Assembly: GCF_023278085.1 (NCBI RefSeq)
Contig: NZ_CP066265.1
Span: 5,156,501 to 5,220,500, forward strand
Direction of reading: 5' to 3'
From: Pseudomonas syringae
Lineage (GTDB): Bacteria; Pseudomonadota; Gammaproteobacteria; Pseudomonadales; Pseudomonadaceae
DNA: 64,000 nt
Positions 20,521 through 30,091 of the stretch are shown here, piece by piece. The first letter of the stretch is position 1; every line of letters starts with the position of its first letter. The notes under the pieces are model-generated. The model did no database searches, was not told where the DNA came from, and worked only from the letters and a program-made list of their open reading frames with translations. Position numbers and translations under genes: made by a program.

Positions 20521-21850
20521 ATGTCGCGCACCACAGCTCCGCTCTCCGACGCCGCTTGCCGCTTGCCGCTTGCCGCTTGGCCAAGCCCACAGACCTCGCC
20601 TACAAGCTTTTCGATGGCGGTGGCCTCTAGCTCCTGGCCGCAAAGGCTGGCGGCTCCGCTACGTCAAACCTGACGGACGGGAAGGACTGACCTCGTTTAG
20701 CAACTACCCCGTCATTGGCCTCGCCGAAGCGCGCCGCAAGCGCTTGGAAGTCAAACGAATGCTGGCGGATGGCATTGATCCCATAGAGACCAAGCACCAA
20801 GCCAAGGCGGAAGCCGTGATCAAAGGCAGAACCTTTGAAAGCGTTGCGCTCGACTGGCATACGGAAATGTCGGCTAAGTGGGCACCTGGCCATTCCAAGA
20901 CAGTAATGAGCCGCCTCAAAACCCACGTATTTCCGCTGATCGGCGCACGCGCCATTGTTGATCTCGACAGCCATGATCTTATGCAGCCCTTGGAAGTGAT
21001 CAAGAAGCGCGGAACGATCGACGTTGCTTTAAGGGTACAAAACTACTTGCAGAGCATCATGCGCGAGGCAAAGCGCCTCCGGCTTATCACCATAAACCCT
21101 GCTTACGATCTTGAAGGCTCGATCAAAGCTCCGCGGGTGGTACATCGCCCCGCTCTACCCTTATCGCGACTGCCGGAACTGCAGGAGCGGATCGACACCT
21201 ATAAAGGCCGGGCACTTACCCGTCTCACGATGATGCTCTCGCTGCATGTGTTCGTACGCTCCAGCGAACTGCGCTTCGCCCGCTGGAGCGAGTTAGACTT
21301 TAAGCGCGGCACCTGGGAGATACCGGACAATCGACCCGCGTTGGAGGGAGTACCCTTTTCCACAAGGGGTACGAAGATGGCAGGGCATATCCATTTAGTA
21401 CCCTTATCGCCGCAAGCCGTGGAGCTACTCGAAAAAATCCATGCACTCACAGGTAAATTCGCATTGGTCTTCGCAGGGGATGCCAAACCCTGGAAGCCCA
21501 TGTCCGAAAATACCGTGAACAACGCGCTTCGGACGATGGGATACGACACCAAAACCGATATCTGCGGGCATGGATTTCGTTCGATGGCCTGCAGTGCACT
21601 GATCGAGTCAGGATTGTGGTCGGAGACAGCCATTGAACGGCAGATGAGCCACAAGGAACGCAACAAGGTCCGCGCCGCCTACATCCACAAGGCCGAATTC
21701 ATCGAGGAGCGCAGGCTGATCATGAACTGGTGGAACCGGCACCTGGAGGCCAACCGGCAGGAGCATGTCACCTCGCACGAATTTGCAAACCAGATCGGCG
21801 CGAACGTCACCCAACTGAAAGCAAAACGTGCGTTAAAAACTGATCTATGA
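20521..21850 (+). pseudogene. P4-type tyrosine-recombinase integrase with broken N-terminus
   Basis: From about 20640 to 21850 the frame encodes a P4-like integrase: a core-binding segment (VALDWHTEMSAKW), a catalytic-domain Arg in HVFVRSSELRFARWSE, then HGFRSMACS and MSHKERNKVRAAYIHKAEF with the final Tyr. The natural start ATG at 20521 (MSRTTAPLSDAACR) is in another frame. Between them lie a 7-bp tandem repeat expansion (14 extra bases relative to one copy), an in-frame TAG at 20628-20630 after a KLFDGGGL segment, and a one-base deletion near 20643. The C-terminal frame also stays open upstream to 20372, but that part is not integrase-like. As written, full-length protein cannot be made from the native start. 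Confidence 0.75.
20553..20579 (+). repeat. 7-bp tandem repeat in the integrase 5' end
   Basis: Three exact copies of CGCTTGC (20553-20573) and a fourth matching six of seven bases (20574-20579). One exact copy would keep the native integrase frame through AKPTDLAYKLFDGGG. Three copies shift it. Confidence 0.8.
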
Positions 21851-21955
21851 TCAGGACTGATTCCATTAGCGAACGTATGACTGTGCACTAAGCATCACAA
21901 CCATGCAATAAAGTTTAGAACCTCACCCAGCCACAGCATTTGGGCAAAATAACTT

Positions 21956-23362
21956 ATGCAAGATCACCATCAAAAAAACCATGAATGGATCGAGTATTTC
22001 GCTTCTATAGAAGTTATCGATGGAGAATTAGAGAGTGGAGTTCGCGTTATTATCGACGCCATTCCTAGAGGTGTTATTGCAGAGCTGAAAGCACTATCTC
22101 CAGAGCAGGCAGTAGAGCACTTTGAAGAAAAATTTGCATTTTTATTACTAACCACAAAATTTAGCCCAGATTTAGCGGCTTCATTAGTGAACAAAAAAAA
22201 CTGGGCCTCTTTATCACTTACTCATATTGATCCGACAGATGAAAATGCCATAGAAGCGCAATCCGTTAATTTTAGTATCGACGAGGATGGTACTGGCCAA
22301 ACATTCTGGATAAAAATCGAACAAAAAGAAGTACCCAAGAGCGAACTGAGTGTCTTAGTTAGCTTGGCGGAAGTTGACTTCCTAGCAGACTGCGATACTC
22401 TGGACTGCTTAGGAGAGCCCCGTTCTATCGACGAGCACGGAGGGATTGCAGTCTATGATGTCGGGCAGGCGAATCTCTGCGCTGTTGTCGATACATATGA
22501 GCATCCTATCCTGTTCTTCGATTTAGGCTGGCCGCTTCCATTCAACAAACGCTCGGCTCGTCAACACGGACCATTTGACCCATTTATACTTGATGACCCA
22601 GATACTAAGATTCCAATTGTTCTGTCTCATTTAGATTGGGACCATTGGGGTTTCGCTTACAAGTCAGGTCAAGCACGCTACGACAACAAAAGGGGCTTCT
22701 GGAAGTCTGAAGTTTCATATCATGACGAGATAATGTCACGCCCTTGGTTGATGCGGCGTCCGCGGTTTCACCGCCACAAACTAGGCCCAAGTCATATCCA
22801 TCTCGTTCTCACATTAAGCCAGACGCCCCTCGAAGATTTAACTCCAGCGCTCAAAATATGGCCTGCTAAGCGCTCCAGAATGGACTGGGGCGCTTGCACA
22901 ATTATTCGGTGTAGTCCTGAGCCTGGCACTATTACCACACCTGCTTTCTTGAGAAATAATGAGTCATTAGCTCTTATGGCCGCTTCGACATCCAATCAAT
23001 ATAAAGTACTTCTATGCGGCGATGCCGATTATCCCTCAATCGGTGCAAGCTATAAGCGTCGCCTCACGGGGATTGTTGCCCCACATCATGGAGGATCGGT
23101 AACTTCTTGGTCGATACCTCCGGCTTCCGGGGTAGGACAGATGGTGATGTCAACTTATCCGGGCTGTTATTCCAATGTGCCTTCTGTGAATACTGAAACC
23201 GAAGCTCGAGATAAAGGGTGGGAAATACGCAAAACCTGTAACCGTCGTCATTGCCATGGAAGCTGTGGCAATAACGGTAACCAATTAATTGAGTTAAGCC
23301 CGTATCAGCCTGAATGCGGTTGCGGTCAGGTACCAAGAGGTGGTCTCTGTCTAAGCCTTTGA
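21956..23362 (+). CDS. Metallo-beta-lactamase-fold protein with Cys/His-rich C-terminus
   Basis: 468 aa, AT-richer than the core genes. Residues about 1-165 form an acidic N-terminal domain that I do not recognise. The MBL-fold part starts near IAVYDVGQAN (about 168), carries the metal-binding motif VLSHLDWDHWGF (HxDxDH, near 225), a later LLCGDADY and a TGIVAPHHGGS segment, the layout of ComEC/Rec2-like MBL proteins. The last 45 residues contain CNRRHCHGSCG and CGCGQ, a likely metal-binding cluster unusual for this fold. It is the first cargo gene of the tRNA island; activity on nucleic acid or nucleotide is possible but unproven. Ribosome-binding site is weak. Confidence 0.75.
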   Translation: MQDHHQKNHEWIEYFASIEVIDGELESGVRVIIDAIPRGVIAELKALSPEQAVEHFEEKFAFLLLTTKFSPDLAASLVNKKNWASLSLTHIDPTDENAIEAQSVNFSIDEDGTGQTFWIKIEQKEVPKSELSVLVSLAEVDFLADCDTLDCLGEPRSIDEHGGIAVYDVGQANLCAVVDTYEHPILFFDLGWPLPFNKRSARQHGPFDPFILDDPDTKIPIVLSHLDWDHWGFAYKSGQARYDNKRGFWKSEVSYHDEIMSRPWLMRRPRFHRHKLGPSHIHLVLTLSQTPLEDLTPALKIWPAKRSRMDWGACTIIRCSPEPGTITTPAFLRNNESLALMAASTSNQYKVLLCGDADYPSIGASYKRRLTGIVAPHHGGSVTSWSIPPASGVGQMVMSTYPGCYSNVPSVNTETEARDKGWEIRKTCNRRHCHGSCGNNGNQLIELSPYQPECGCGQVPRGGLCLSL

Positions 23363-23383
23363 ATTGATTTGCTTATCCGCGTT

Positions 23384-23428
23384 GGTCCATCCAAACAGGG
23401 CTGCAAAGCCGCCCTGTTTGGATGGACC
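23384..23428 (+). terminator. Perfect 18-bp inverted repeat after the MBL gene
   Basis: Arms 23384-23401 and 23411-23428 are exact complements with a 9-base loop. It lies 21 bases after the MBL stop. There is no T tract, so it could be a terminator-like stem or a processing/recombination site. Confidence 0.6.
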
Positions 23429-24251
23429 TCACTTAAAAAATCTAAAGCCCACACAACTGTCTATGAAAAACCAAGGATTTCCACCGGTGGATAATTTCAT
23501 CCACAGCCGCAGAACTCCCGAAAATTGAAGTCTTGACCCAAATTATGCACAGGCGTAGAAAAGATCGGGCAAAGCGCTGTCGTCTACAGTAACCCAGGTA
23601 GCCAGAACCTTTAAGGCTACGCCACACGGTGGTGGTTCTCCCAAAGTGCGATTAGCGTCCGGCGGCTCGCACGGTCACAGCGATGTGATGGATGCCTACT
23701 TCTACCAGAGTGCCACTGCGGCAACTCATACCCTTTTATAGCTGGCCTGCAGCAACCTATTCGCTTGGCCATTTCATTGCGCCAACCTGCGCCCGTCTCT
23801 TTCTCCCGGAAAGAGACGGGCGCTCCTACCGCTGCTGCAGCCCAACTCGTACAAGGCTTTGCGGCATTCCCCCTTGTGACAATCGGCGTGACAAACACCG
23901 AGTCACCAGCAACAGCGATGCAGATGATGGTGTTGCAGCCCACGGAATGGACTGCACCTGACTGACAGTCAGGAATGCCCCGGTCATCGCATCACTGCCT
24001 TCACCCAACTCAGGATCTCGCAGCACTGGTCTCGTCAGCCAGTGCAGCCTCCACCCGCCCACTTCTTCGGAAGTGCTCAGGAGGTCAGATCATGAGATGC
24101 CCAAGCTCCCGGTAGTAAAGAGCCGCCAGTCCCGCGTTAGTGGACAACCCTCACAGGTCGCAGGGGCCTTGATCCCTGATAACACTCAACATTCTTGGCG
24201 GGATGACGTGGGGAAGGTTTCAAAGATTTTGGCTTCGAGAGGAGTTTGATC
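23429..24251. other. Gene remnants between MBL gene and second integrase
   Basis: About 820 bases with no solid gene. A short open stretch near 23655-23745 reads GGSHGHSDVMDAYFYQS before a stop and looks like a coding remnant. A perfect 14-bp inverted repeat (23789-23802 / 23810-23823) lies inside a small frame described separately. The stretch ends in the GGAG ribosome-binding site of the integrase-like gene. Confidence 0.4.
23765..23965 (+). CDS. Possible small hypothetical protein
   Basis: 66 codons from a TTG start (MAISLRQPAPVSFSRKETG..) to TGA, with an Ala-rich middle (TAAAAQLVQGFAAFPLV). Not recognised; it may be a real mobile-element ORF or chance. The 14-bp inverted repeat overlaps its 5' part. 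Confidence 0.25.
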   Translation: MAISLRQPAPVSFSRKETGAPTAAAAQLVQGFAAFPLVTIGVTNTESPATAMQMMVLQPTEWTAPD

Positions 24252-25232
24252 ATGGCATTGTTAGGCAGACGGCATGGGCGAAATTTTGGCTATGGCCGGC
24301 AATTGAGTTATGCCGGGCCCCAGGCGTTGCGGGACATGTTTGGCGGCGGGCATTACGGCACGGTCAAAGCGCACAGTGATCGATGGCAGGCATTTGTACG
24401 TTGGTGTCGCTCGAAGGATGGGCCGGGGTTTAACGATGCGCGGCAGATTGATCGGCAGACCTTGTTGGACTATGCCGGACATCTGCGCCAGCAAGTTGAA
24501 CAAGGTGAGCTCGCCATCGCCACTGCGCAAAACCGGTTGTCCAGCGTCAACCGTACCCTAGCAGCGCTTCGCGGTGATCAGTATGTGAAAGTGCCAAGCC
24601 CAAGTAAGGCGCTAGGAATGCGCCGCACCAGTATTCGTCGCTCGGTGCCGCAAGGCCAGGGCAAAGCACACGTGAAGCAGATCGTAGACGCGCTTCGCGA
24701 ACACCACCAGCCGCGCGCCGCAGCCATCGCTCAGTTAGCGCGAGCCACTGGCATGCGCTTACGCGAGGCGATTTTGGTTAACCTTCCGCGTCTGCAATGT
24801 GAAGCGAAGCAGTTCGGCAAAATCAACATCCAAGACGGCACCAAAGGTGGGCGCTCAGGCGCATCGGCACCTCGCTGGATTGCGGTAAACGATCCCATAC
24901 GTGATGCACTGGCATTTACCAGAGGGGTCTCACCTGAAGGTAGCCGCAACCTGCTATCACCGGACGAAAGCTACCGTGACTTCATACAGGGCACAGTCTA
25001 GCCCGCCCGGAATGTTCTTCATAAGCATGGGCTCAAAGGCTTTCACGAACTTCGGGCGGCCTACGCATGCGAACGCTATAAGCAAATCACCCATCACACC
25101 GCGCCTATCAATGGTGGCCGTTGCTACCAGATCAACAGACGCCTTGATCAGGAGGCCCGCGTACATATCAGCTATGAGTTAGGGCACGGGCGCATCGACG
25201 TTGTATCGGCCTACATAGGGGGCCGAGTATGA
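24252..25232 (+). pseudogene. Integrase-domain protein (tyrosine recombinase) interrupted by an in-frame TAG
   Basis: Start ATG 24252 with GGAG seven bases upstream. Residues about 30-110 are a SAM-like core-binding domain. The catalytic Arg is in RATGMRLREAIL, and a TAG stop at 24999-25001 ends the frame after 249 codons. The same frame continues past the stop with the missing C-terminus: GFHELRAAYACERY (HxLR box) and YELGHGRIDVVSAYIGG with the second His and the nucleophile Tyr, ending TGA at 25230-25232. All catalytic parts are therefore present but split by one amber codon, with no frameshift. The end overlaps the next ATG (ATGA). Confidence 0.8.
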
Positions 25233-25582
25233 GCAAGCCATTCGATATGGAATTGTTTCTGGAGAGTCTCCTGACCGGGTCGCATACCACCCGCGAGCGC
25301 CACCTAAACCAAGCAAAAGCCATTCAATCGGCGATTTCTAATCGCTGGCATCGAAATAACCCATGGACCTGGCAGCAAAAGCATCTCGCATGGTTTCTAG
25401 ATCACCACGTGAACCAGCGCGCCGTGTCAACGCGCTACTACTATCGGCTGACAATCTGCTTGCTCACTCTTCGCTTAGGAAAGCCCTGGCAGTTCAAAGT
25501 GCTAGGCGCAGATCCCCAGCCGAAGCCGCGCTCAGCCAGGTGCAGAAGTGCCAAAAAAAGCCCTCAGTTAGCCAATAGGTGA
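25229..25582 (+). CDS. Small protein coupled to the integrase-domain gene
   Basis: 117 aa, starting in an ATGA overlap with the previous gene. N-terminal DMELFLESLLTGSHTTRERHLNQAKAIQ and a Trp-rich segment (NNPWTWQQKHLAWFLDHH) suggest a helical DNA-associated protein. Similar small ORFs accompany integrase-domain genes in Pseudomonas islands (from memory). The last about 25 residues are Arg/Lys/Ser rich and may be frameshifted. Confidence 0.55.
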   Translation: MSKPFDMELFLESLLTGSHTTRERHLNQAKAIQSAISNRWHRNNPWTWQQKHLAWFLDHHVNQRAVSTRYYYRLTICLLTLRLGKPWQFKVLGADPQPKPRSARCRSAKKSPQLANR

Positions 25583-25822
25583 GGTGGCTAGGGAACGCGC
25601 ACAGGGACAGGGCCTCCGGATGCAAAGGATTCCCCGAGCGCCCCCTAAGCGGGCTTCATACCTCCTTGACATTTGTAGAATTGACTAGGTGCAATCGCCA
25701 GACAAAAAAAGCACCACAATGCGCAAAAAATGCCACATAGCGTATATTTAACGCGCCGATGATGGTATTTTTTGCACTGAAATCGATTTTTTTCGCTTTC
25801 TATATATGCTCAGAGGCTCAAA

Positions 25823-26998
25823 ATGGACCATTTTCAAATTATTCAGGCGCTGACTCGATCTGCGCTGCCCACTGGGGGCGTAGCGGTTCGCAACCAAGTG
25901 GAACGCCTAAAGGAGGCACTGTCTGAGGCAGGAGAAACAAGACAGGCACAAAGCCTGGGAAAGATTCTGGCGAACTCTGCCAAAGCAACAGAAATGGTAC
26001 CGAGCAAGCTGACTCAATCCAGGCAAGCATTGGTTTTAGGTGAGGAGCTCACCAAGAACACCCCGGTACCTGTTGACCGGGAAACAGCCTCACCGCTTGC
26101 AGATATCTATTTCCCCGAGCAGCTTAGTAGCGAAATGCCGTTACTAGACACTAGAGTCACGGTGGCGGCAAAAGCTCTGCTGTCGGAGTGGAACATGTCA
26201 GAGGAGCTGCTGAAGTTTGGTGTGGAGCCCGCCAAATCTTGCTTAATCTACGGCGTGCCAGGGACCGGCAAAACCAGTCTTGCCATCTGGCTTGCTAAGC
26301 AGCTCAATTTACCAGTAGTGATTGCCCGGCTAGACGGTTTGATTTCTTCATTTTTAGGAACGACAGCGAGAAACGTTGGGGCTCTATTTTCGTTTGCCAA
26401 TCGCTATAAGTGCGTCCTTATCCTCGACGAATTCGACGCAGTAGCGAAGGTTCGGGATGACCCTAATGAGGTAGGTGAAATAAAACGCGTGGTGAACGCC
26501 CTTTTGCAAAATATTGACTCGAGAAGATTGGCTGGAATCACCATCGCGATCACTAACCATGAACAACTCTTGGATCCTGCGATATGGAGGAGATTCGAAC
26601 TGCAGCTAAGGATTCCCAAGCCAAACTTTGAGGGCCGGACGAAAATTGCTGAAAAATACCTTCACCCACTTGATTTGGATGAACGAGCAAAGAAACTGCT
26701 TGCTTGGGTTACTGAGGGGTTTTCAGGGGCAGAGATAGAAGTATTTGTAAACGGATATAAAAAATACCGTGCTATTACAGGTGATGAGCCCGAGAACATT
26801 TTCCCTGCTTTTCAGTATCTACTCACTGTAAGTGGAGATAAAGTCCGCAAAGAAGCACATGATCTAATAATGCTTGAGCCACCCCAAATTGCGATGGCTT
26901 TGGCTGCTAAACATGAACTTTCCTTTTCGAGAGTCGATATCGGCCACCTCTTAAATAAAGACAAAACGACTATTGGACGCTGGCTGAAAGCAGCGTAA
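25823..26998 (+). CDS. ietA: AAA+ ATPase, IetA-like
   Basis: 391 aa. Walker A GVPGTGKT (residues 144-151), Walker B VLILDEFDA (198-206), sensor-1 Asn in ITNHEQLL and the RRF arginine-finger region make it an FtsH/CDC48-type AAA+ protein. An N-terminal helical region (1-110) precedes it, and a C-terminal helical tail follows. It sits 16 bases upstream of a subtilisin-like protease gene with its own AAGGA site. The AAA+ plus S8 protease pair matches ietA/ietS, described as a toxin-antitoxin-like plasmid stability system of Agrobacterium Ti plasmids and also found as a phage-defence system; in that system the ATPase is the antitoxin. An AT-rich promoter region lies upstream (25690-25820). Confidence 0.75.
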   Translation: MDHFQIIQALTRSALPTGGVAVRNQVERLKEALSEAGETRQAQSLGKILANSAKATEMVPSKLTQSRQALVLGEELTKNTPVPVDRETASPLADIYFPEQLSSEMPLLDTRVTVAAKALLSEWNMSEELLKFGVEPAKSCLIYGVPGTGKTSLAIWLAKQLNLPVVIARLDGLISSFLGTTARNVGALFSFANRYKCVLILDEFDAVAKVRDDPNEVGEIKRVVNALLQNIDSRRLAGITIAITNHEQLLDPAIWRRFELQLRIPKPNFEGRTKIAEKYLHPLDLDERAKKLLAWVTEGFSGAEIEVFVNGYKKYRAITGDEPENIFPAFQYLLTVSGDKVRKEAHDLIMLEPPQIAMALAAKHELSFSRVDIGHLLNKDKTTIGRWLKAA

Positions 26999-27014
26999 TA
27001 AAAGGAATTTAAAA

Positions 27015-29504
27015 ATGGCGAACGCACCAATTCAAGTTATTCTGAATGCCGATGGATATCGAAAAGATAGGGAAACCAAGCGACCTAACAGCGCCGGAAC
27101 TGACTTTTTCGAAGGTGAGAGCGGTGCGTTTGCCACCCACAAGAAGAGTCTACAGCAACAGCTAGCATTGATCAGTGCCCAGATATTAGAGCGTACAAGA
27201 ATAGAAAAGTATGGTTCTTCAGCGTTCATAAAAGTCTCGATGAGGCCGGACGCATTAGCTAAATCGCACCGTCCGACCACTGCTATTTTTAGAAGTGACA
27301 AAGCACCTGAGGTCGGTGTTGACGGCTTGGGCGAATTGATTTGTGAGGTCAACGAGCAGTCACTTAAATGGGTTCAGAGTGCTATCGAAAAAGCGGAATT
27401 GACTGTAAGACAGAAAGTTAATAATAAAACAAACCTCTTGGAAGATGCTCCAACGCGTTATAGGTGCGAAGTCAGTGCTATCGGAAAAATAGATACATGG
27501 GAAAAAAGTGATAGACGTAATTTTGAAATCCCTGTAGCGATAGAATGGTTGTCAGACCCCAGAAGCGGGCACGTCTATCATGTTGAACTTTTCAGAAAAC
27601 TGACTAGCAGCGAGGGTTTTTTGAGCGACACTCTCAGCCAGAGTCTTCTCAACGAGCTACGAGAACTCCCACCCGGTATTATTGTAAGCATCCCGAAACG
27701 CTTTACACGTGACGACACTGTTATTGAAATAAAAGTCACCAATGGTTCGTCCACAACAAAATTTAATCGGGCACGCGAACAAAAAACTATCGATCAGCAT
27801 ATCGAATACAGCAAGAACCCCGATATCCACAAGAAGTTACTGAAAGTTTTAGAATCACATCCGCTAGTGAAACGTGTACACCTACCTAATCTACTAATAA
27901 CTTCACCATCTACTACCACTCTTCATACTGGGAAACACTCTTTCTTACCGCCCAACCCTGGTCAGAATTACCCAAAAGTCGGCATTATTGACGGCGGAGT
28001 GTCTACTAAACTTGATGACTGGATAGTGAAGCGCTGGGGTATTCTCGACCCTACTCACCAACAGCATGATCATGGCACGTTTATTGGCGGTCTTTTGGTC
28101 AACGGGAAACAGCTTAACCCAAACATGGAGATCGATCCGGACGGATGCATGCTTGTAGACATAGACGTCTTTCCCAACTCCGCAATTCCGGGCGTTTTCA
28201 CGCAATACTACCCCAATGGGACAAGTGATTTTTTTGACGAAATTGAAGAAGCAGTACGCGTCTGCGTAGAGGACCACGGAGTAAGAATTTTCAACATCAG
28301 CTTGAATGCTGTAAGTCCTGTGCATTTAGAGCGCTATAGCTTGGATGCACAACGACTCGATCAAATAGCTGATGATTACGATGTAATTTTCGTGATCTCT
28401 GCAGGTAATTTAACTGCGTCTACAATGCGACCTGAATGGCCAGCTGATCACACTAAAGCCGCCGCCATTCTAGCATCGTTCCGTAATGATCAAATTTATG
28501 TTCCGGCGGAGTCCATTAGGAATATCTCCGTGGCAGCACTCAACCCGGGCAATCATTCCGGCAGTATCGTCGACATGCCAGCCCGATATAGTCGAAGAGG
28601 GCCAGGTCTTAGGACAGGAGTAAAGCCTGACATCAGTCACTACGGGGGTTCAGGATCCATATGCCCGACTGCAGGGCACGGTTTAGCCTCAGTTATGCCC
28701 AGCGGTGACGTGATCACTGGATGCGGCACCAGTTATGCCGCCCCTCTGGCAGCAAAAATGCTAGCGAGTTTAGAGTCTAGCATCGAAGGGGATGTGTCGC
28801 GGGAGACTCTCACAGCGCTGGCCATTCACAACTCAAGAATCTCCGACACTTTGAGAAAAAAAGAATTCCAAGGTGCTGCTCAACAACTAGTTGGATTTGG
28901 CAAGCCTCCTGCGGCGTCGGATGCTATGTTAAATGGTGACCATGAGATCACTCTGCTGTTTTCGAGTCGACTAATACCAGGGAAGGCTTTGGAGTTCAAA
29001 TTTGCTTGGCCAAACTCACTCGTGCAGCCCGGAGGAAAATGCCAGGGTGATGTAAAATTGACATTGGTGTCGTCCCCGCCGCTGGATCATAAATATGGTG
29101 CGGAGTTTGTAAGAGTCAACATTGAAGCCGCTCTTCAGCAGGAACAACCGAACGGTGGATTCAAAAGCGGCTTGGAACCAACTTATGTTTTTTTCAGCAA
29201 AGATGACAAAGTTACCGAGGCCGAACTCATCGAGCACAAATTCAAGTGGTCCCCGGTTAAAGTGTTCGGCACAAGCATGCCGAAAGGGAGAGGCAAGAGC
29301 TCCAACTGGAGATTGATGATTAACTATCTTACGCGCTCGGGTGAAATCCTGCCTCCTGAAGGCGTTCCATTTTCGATTTTGCTCACCATTTCAGACCCGA
29401 GTAGGTCCAAGCCTATTTTTCAAGAGATGCGTAATAGCTTGCAGCTATCTGGTGCAAAAATAGCGGACATTCACACTGCTGCTCGTGTAACACCCAAAGT
29501 GTAA
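27015..29504 (+). CDS. ietS: Subtilisin-like (S8) serine protease, IetS-like
   Basis: 829 aa. The catalytic triad is visible: Asp326 in VGIIDGGVS, His353 in HDHGTFIGG, Ser573 in GCGTSYAAPLAA. About 300 residues precede the protease domain and about 230 follow it, so it is much larger than secreted subtilases. No signal peptide is seen, so it probably acts in the cytoplasm. Translationally close to the AAA+ gene. In IetAS-type pairs the protease is the toxic effector held in check by the ATPase. Codon use is AT-rich compared with the core genes, consistent with transfer. Confidence 0.75.
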   Translation: MANAPIQVILNADGYRKDRETKRPNSAGTDFFEGESGAFATHKKSLQQQLALISAQILERTRIEKYGSSAFIKVSMRPDALAKSHRPTTAIFRSDKAPEVGVDGLGELICEVNEQSLKWVQSAIEKAELTVRQKVNNKTNLLEDAPTRYRCEVSAIGKIDTWEKSDRRNFEIPVAIEWLSDPRSGHVYHVELFRKLTSSEGFLSDTLSQSLLNELRELPPGIIVSIPKRFTRDDTVIEIKVTNGSSTTKFNRAREQKTIDQHIEYSKNPDIHKKLLKVLESHPLVKRVHLPNLLITSPSTTTLHTGKHSFLPPNPGQNYPKVGIIDGGVSTKLDDWIVKRWGILDPTHQQHDHGTFIGGLLVNGKQLNPNMEIDPDGCMLVDIDVFPNSAIPGVFTQYYPNGTSDFFDEIEEAVRVCVEDHGVRIFNISLNAVSPVHLERYSLDAQRLDQIADDYDVIFVISAGNLTASTMRPEWPADHTKAAAILASFRNDQIYVPAESIRNISVAALNPGNHSGSIVDMPARYSRRGPGLRTGVKPDISHYGGSGSICPTAGHGLASVMPSGDVITGCGTSYAAPLAAKMLASLESSIEGDVSRETLTALAIHNSRISDTLRKKEFQGAAQQLVGFGKPPAASDAMLNGDHEITLLFSSRLIPGKALEFKFAWPNSLVQPGGKCQGDVKLTLVSSPPLDHKYGAEFVRVNIEAALQQEQPNGGFKSGLEPTYVFFSKDDKVTEAELIEHKFKWSPVKVFGTSMPKGRGKSSNWRLMINYLTRSGEILPPEGVPFSILLTISDPSRSKPIFQEMRNSLQLSGAKIADIHTAARVTPKV

Positions 29505-29527
29505 ATCACTCCGAGGTCAATCTAGCT

Positions 29528-29570
29528 CTGTGCTCTCTTTCAGTCTGATGCTGAATGAAAGAGAGCACAG
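29528..29570. terminator. Long hairpin after the protease gene
   Basis: Perfect 15-bp arms (29528-29542 and 29556-29570) enclosing a loop that can extend the stem. Located 24 bases after the ietS-like stop. Confidence 0.65.
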
Positions 29571-29661
29571 CGCTTTCACTCCCCGGAAAAGGGTAGATTT
29601 GGGGATAAAACATAATTAAGCTCAACAGAAAGGTATTTATTTACATATGGTTACACGGCTT

Positions 29662-29757
29662 TTCGATTCCTGGTGCCGCCCCCTACAATGTTTCAAGGTG
29701 GCTGTTGCCGCCTTTAAAAATCTCCAAAAATCCACCTTCTGGCGGTTTTTTTCGTTA
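29662..29757. other. Right attachment site (attR) with degenerate tRNA-Thr 3' flank
   Basis: TTCGATTCCTGGTGCCG (29662-29678) matches 20327-20343 at 16 of 17 bases. Similarity continues with mismatches through ACAA(G/T)GTTTCAA, and into a decayed copy of the tRNA terminator (CCACCTTCTGGCGGTTTTTTT). The repeat is thus about 95 bases, not only the att core. It marks the right end of the island. Confidence 0.7.
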
Positions 29758-29804
29758 TTGGCTTAAAATCGGATTGAAAGCACATCTGCATTGCGGAGAC
29801 GGAA

Positions 29805-29990
29805 GGCTGAATTTTTCGAGCTCTGCCTCAATGGTGATTTGCTGAAAGATGAGATCGACTGGTTCGTGGAAGACACCAAGGGCGTGAAGACGCAGGAATG
29901 GGGCTGCACGAGTGTCTCGGGATGACTTGGGATGAATATCGATTATGGTCTGCCAGGCCGTCCGCTCTACCCATTACGCCAAACCACTCC
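29805..29990 (+). pseudogene. Fragment of a small conserved protein, frameshifted
   Basis: One frame reads EFFELCLNGDLLKDEIDWFVED (from 29809); after a frameshift another reads GLHECLGMTWDEYRLWSARP (from about 29898). Together they look like one small protein of about 65 residues known as a hypothetical in Pseudomonas. No intact start or stop is seen. It lies just outside attR. Confidence 0.5.
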
Positions 29991-30091
29991 CTTATCCCGG
30001 CATGCAAACCTTCATCACCCTCAAGCTACCCCTAAAGCTCCCCCACCCCCGTCGATACCCTCCTTACACCCCGCAATCATGGATCGATGAA

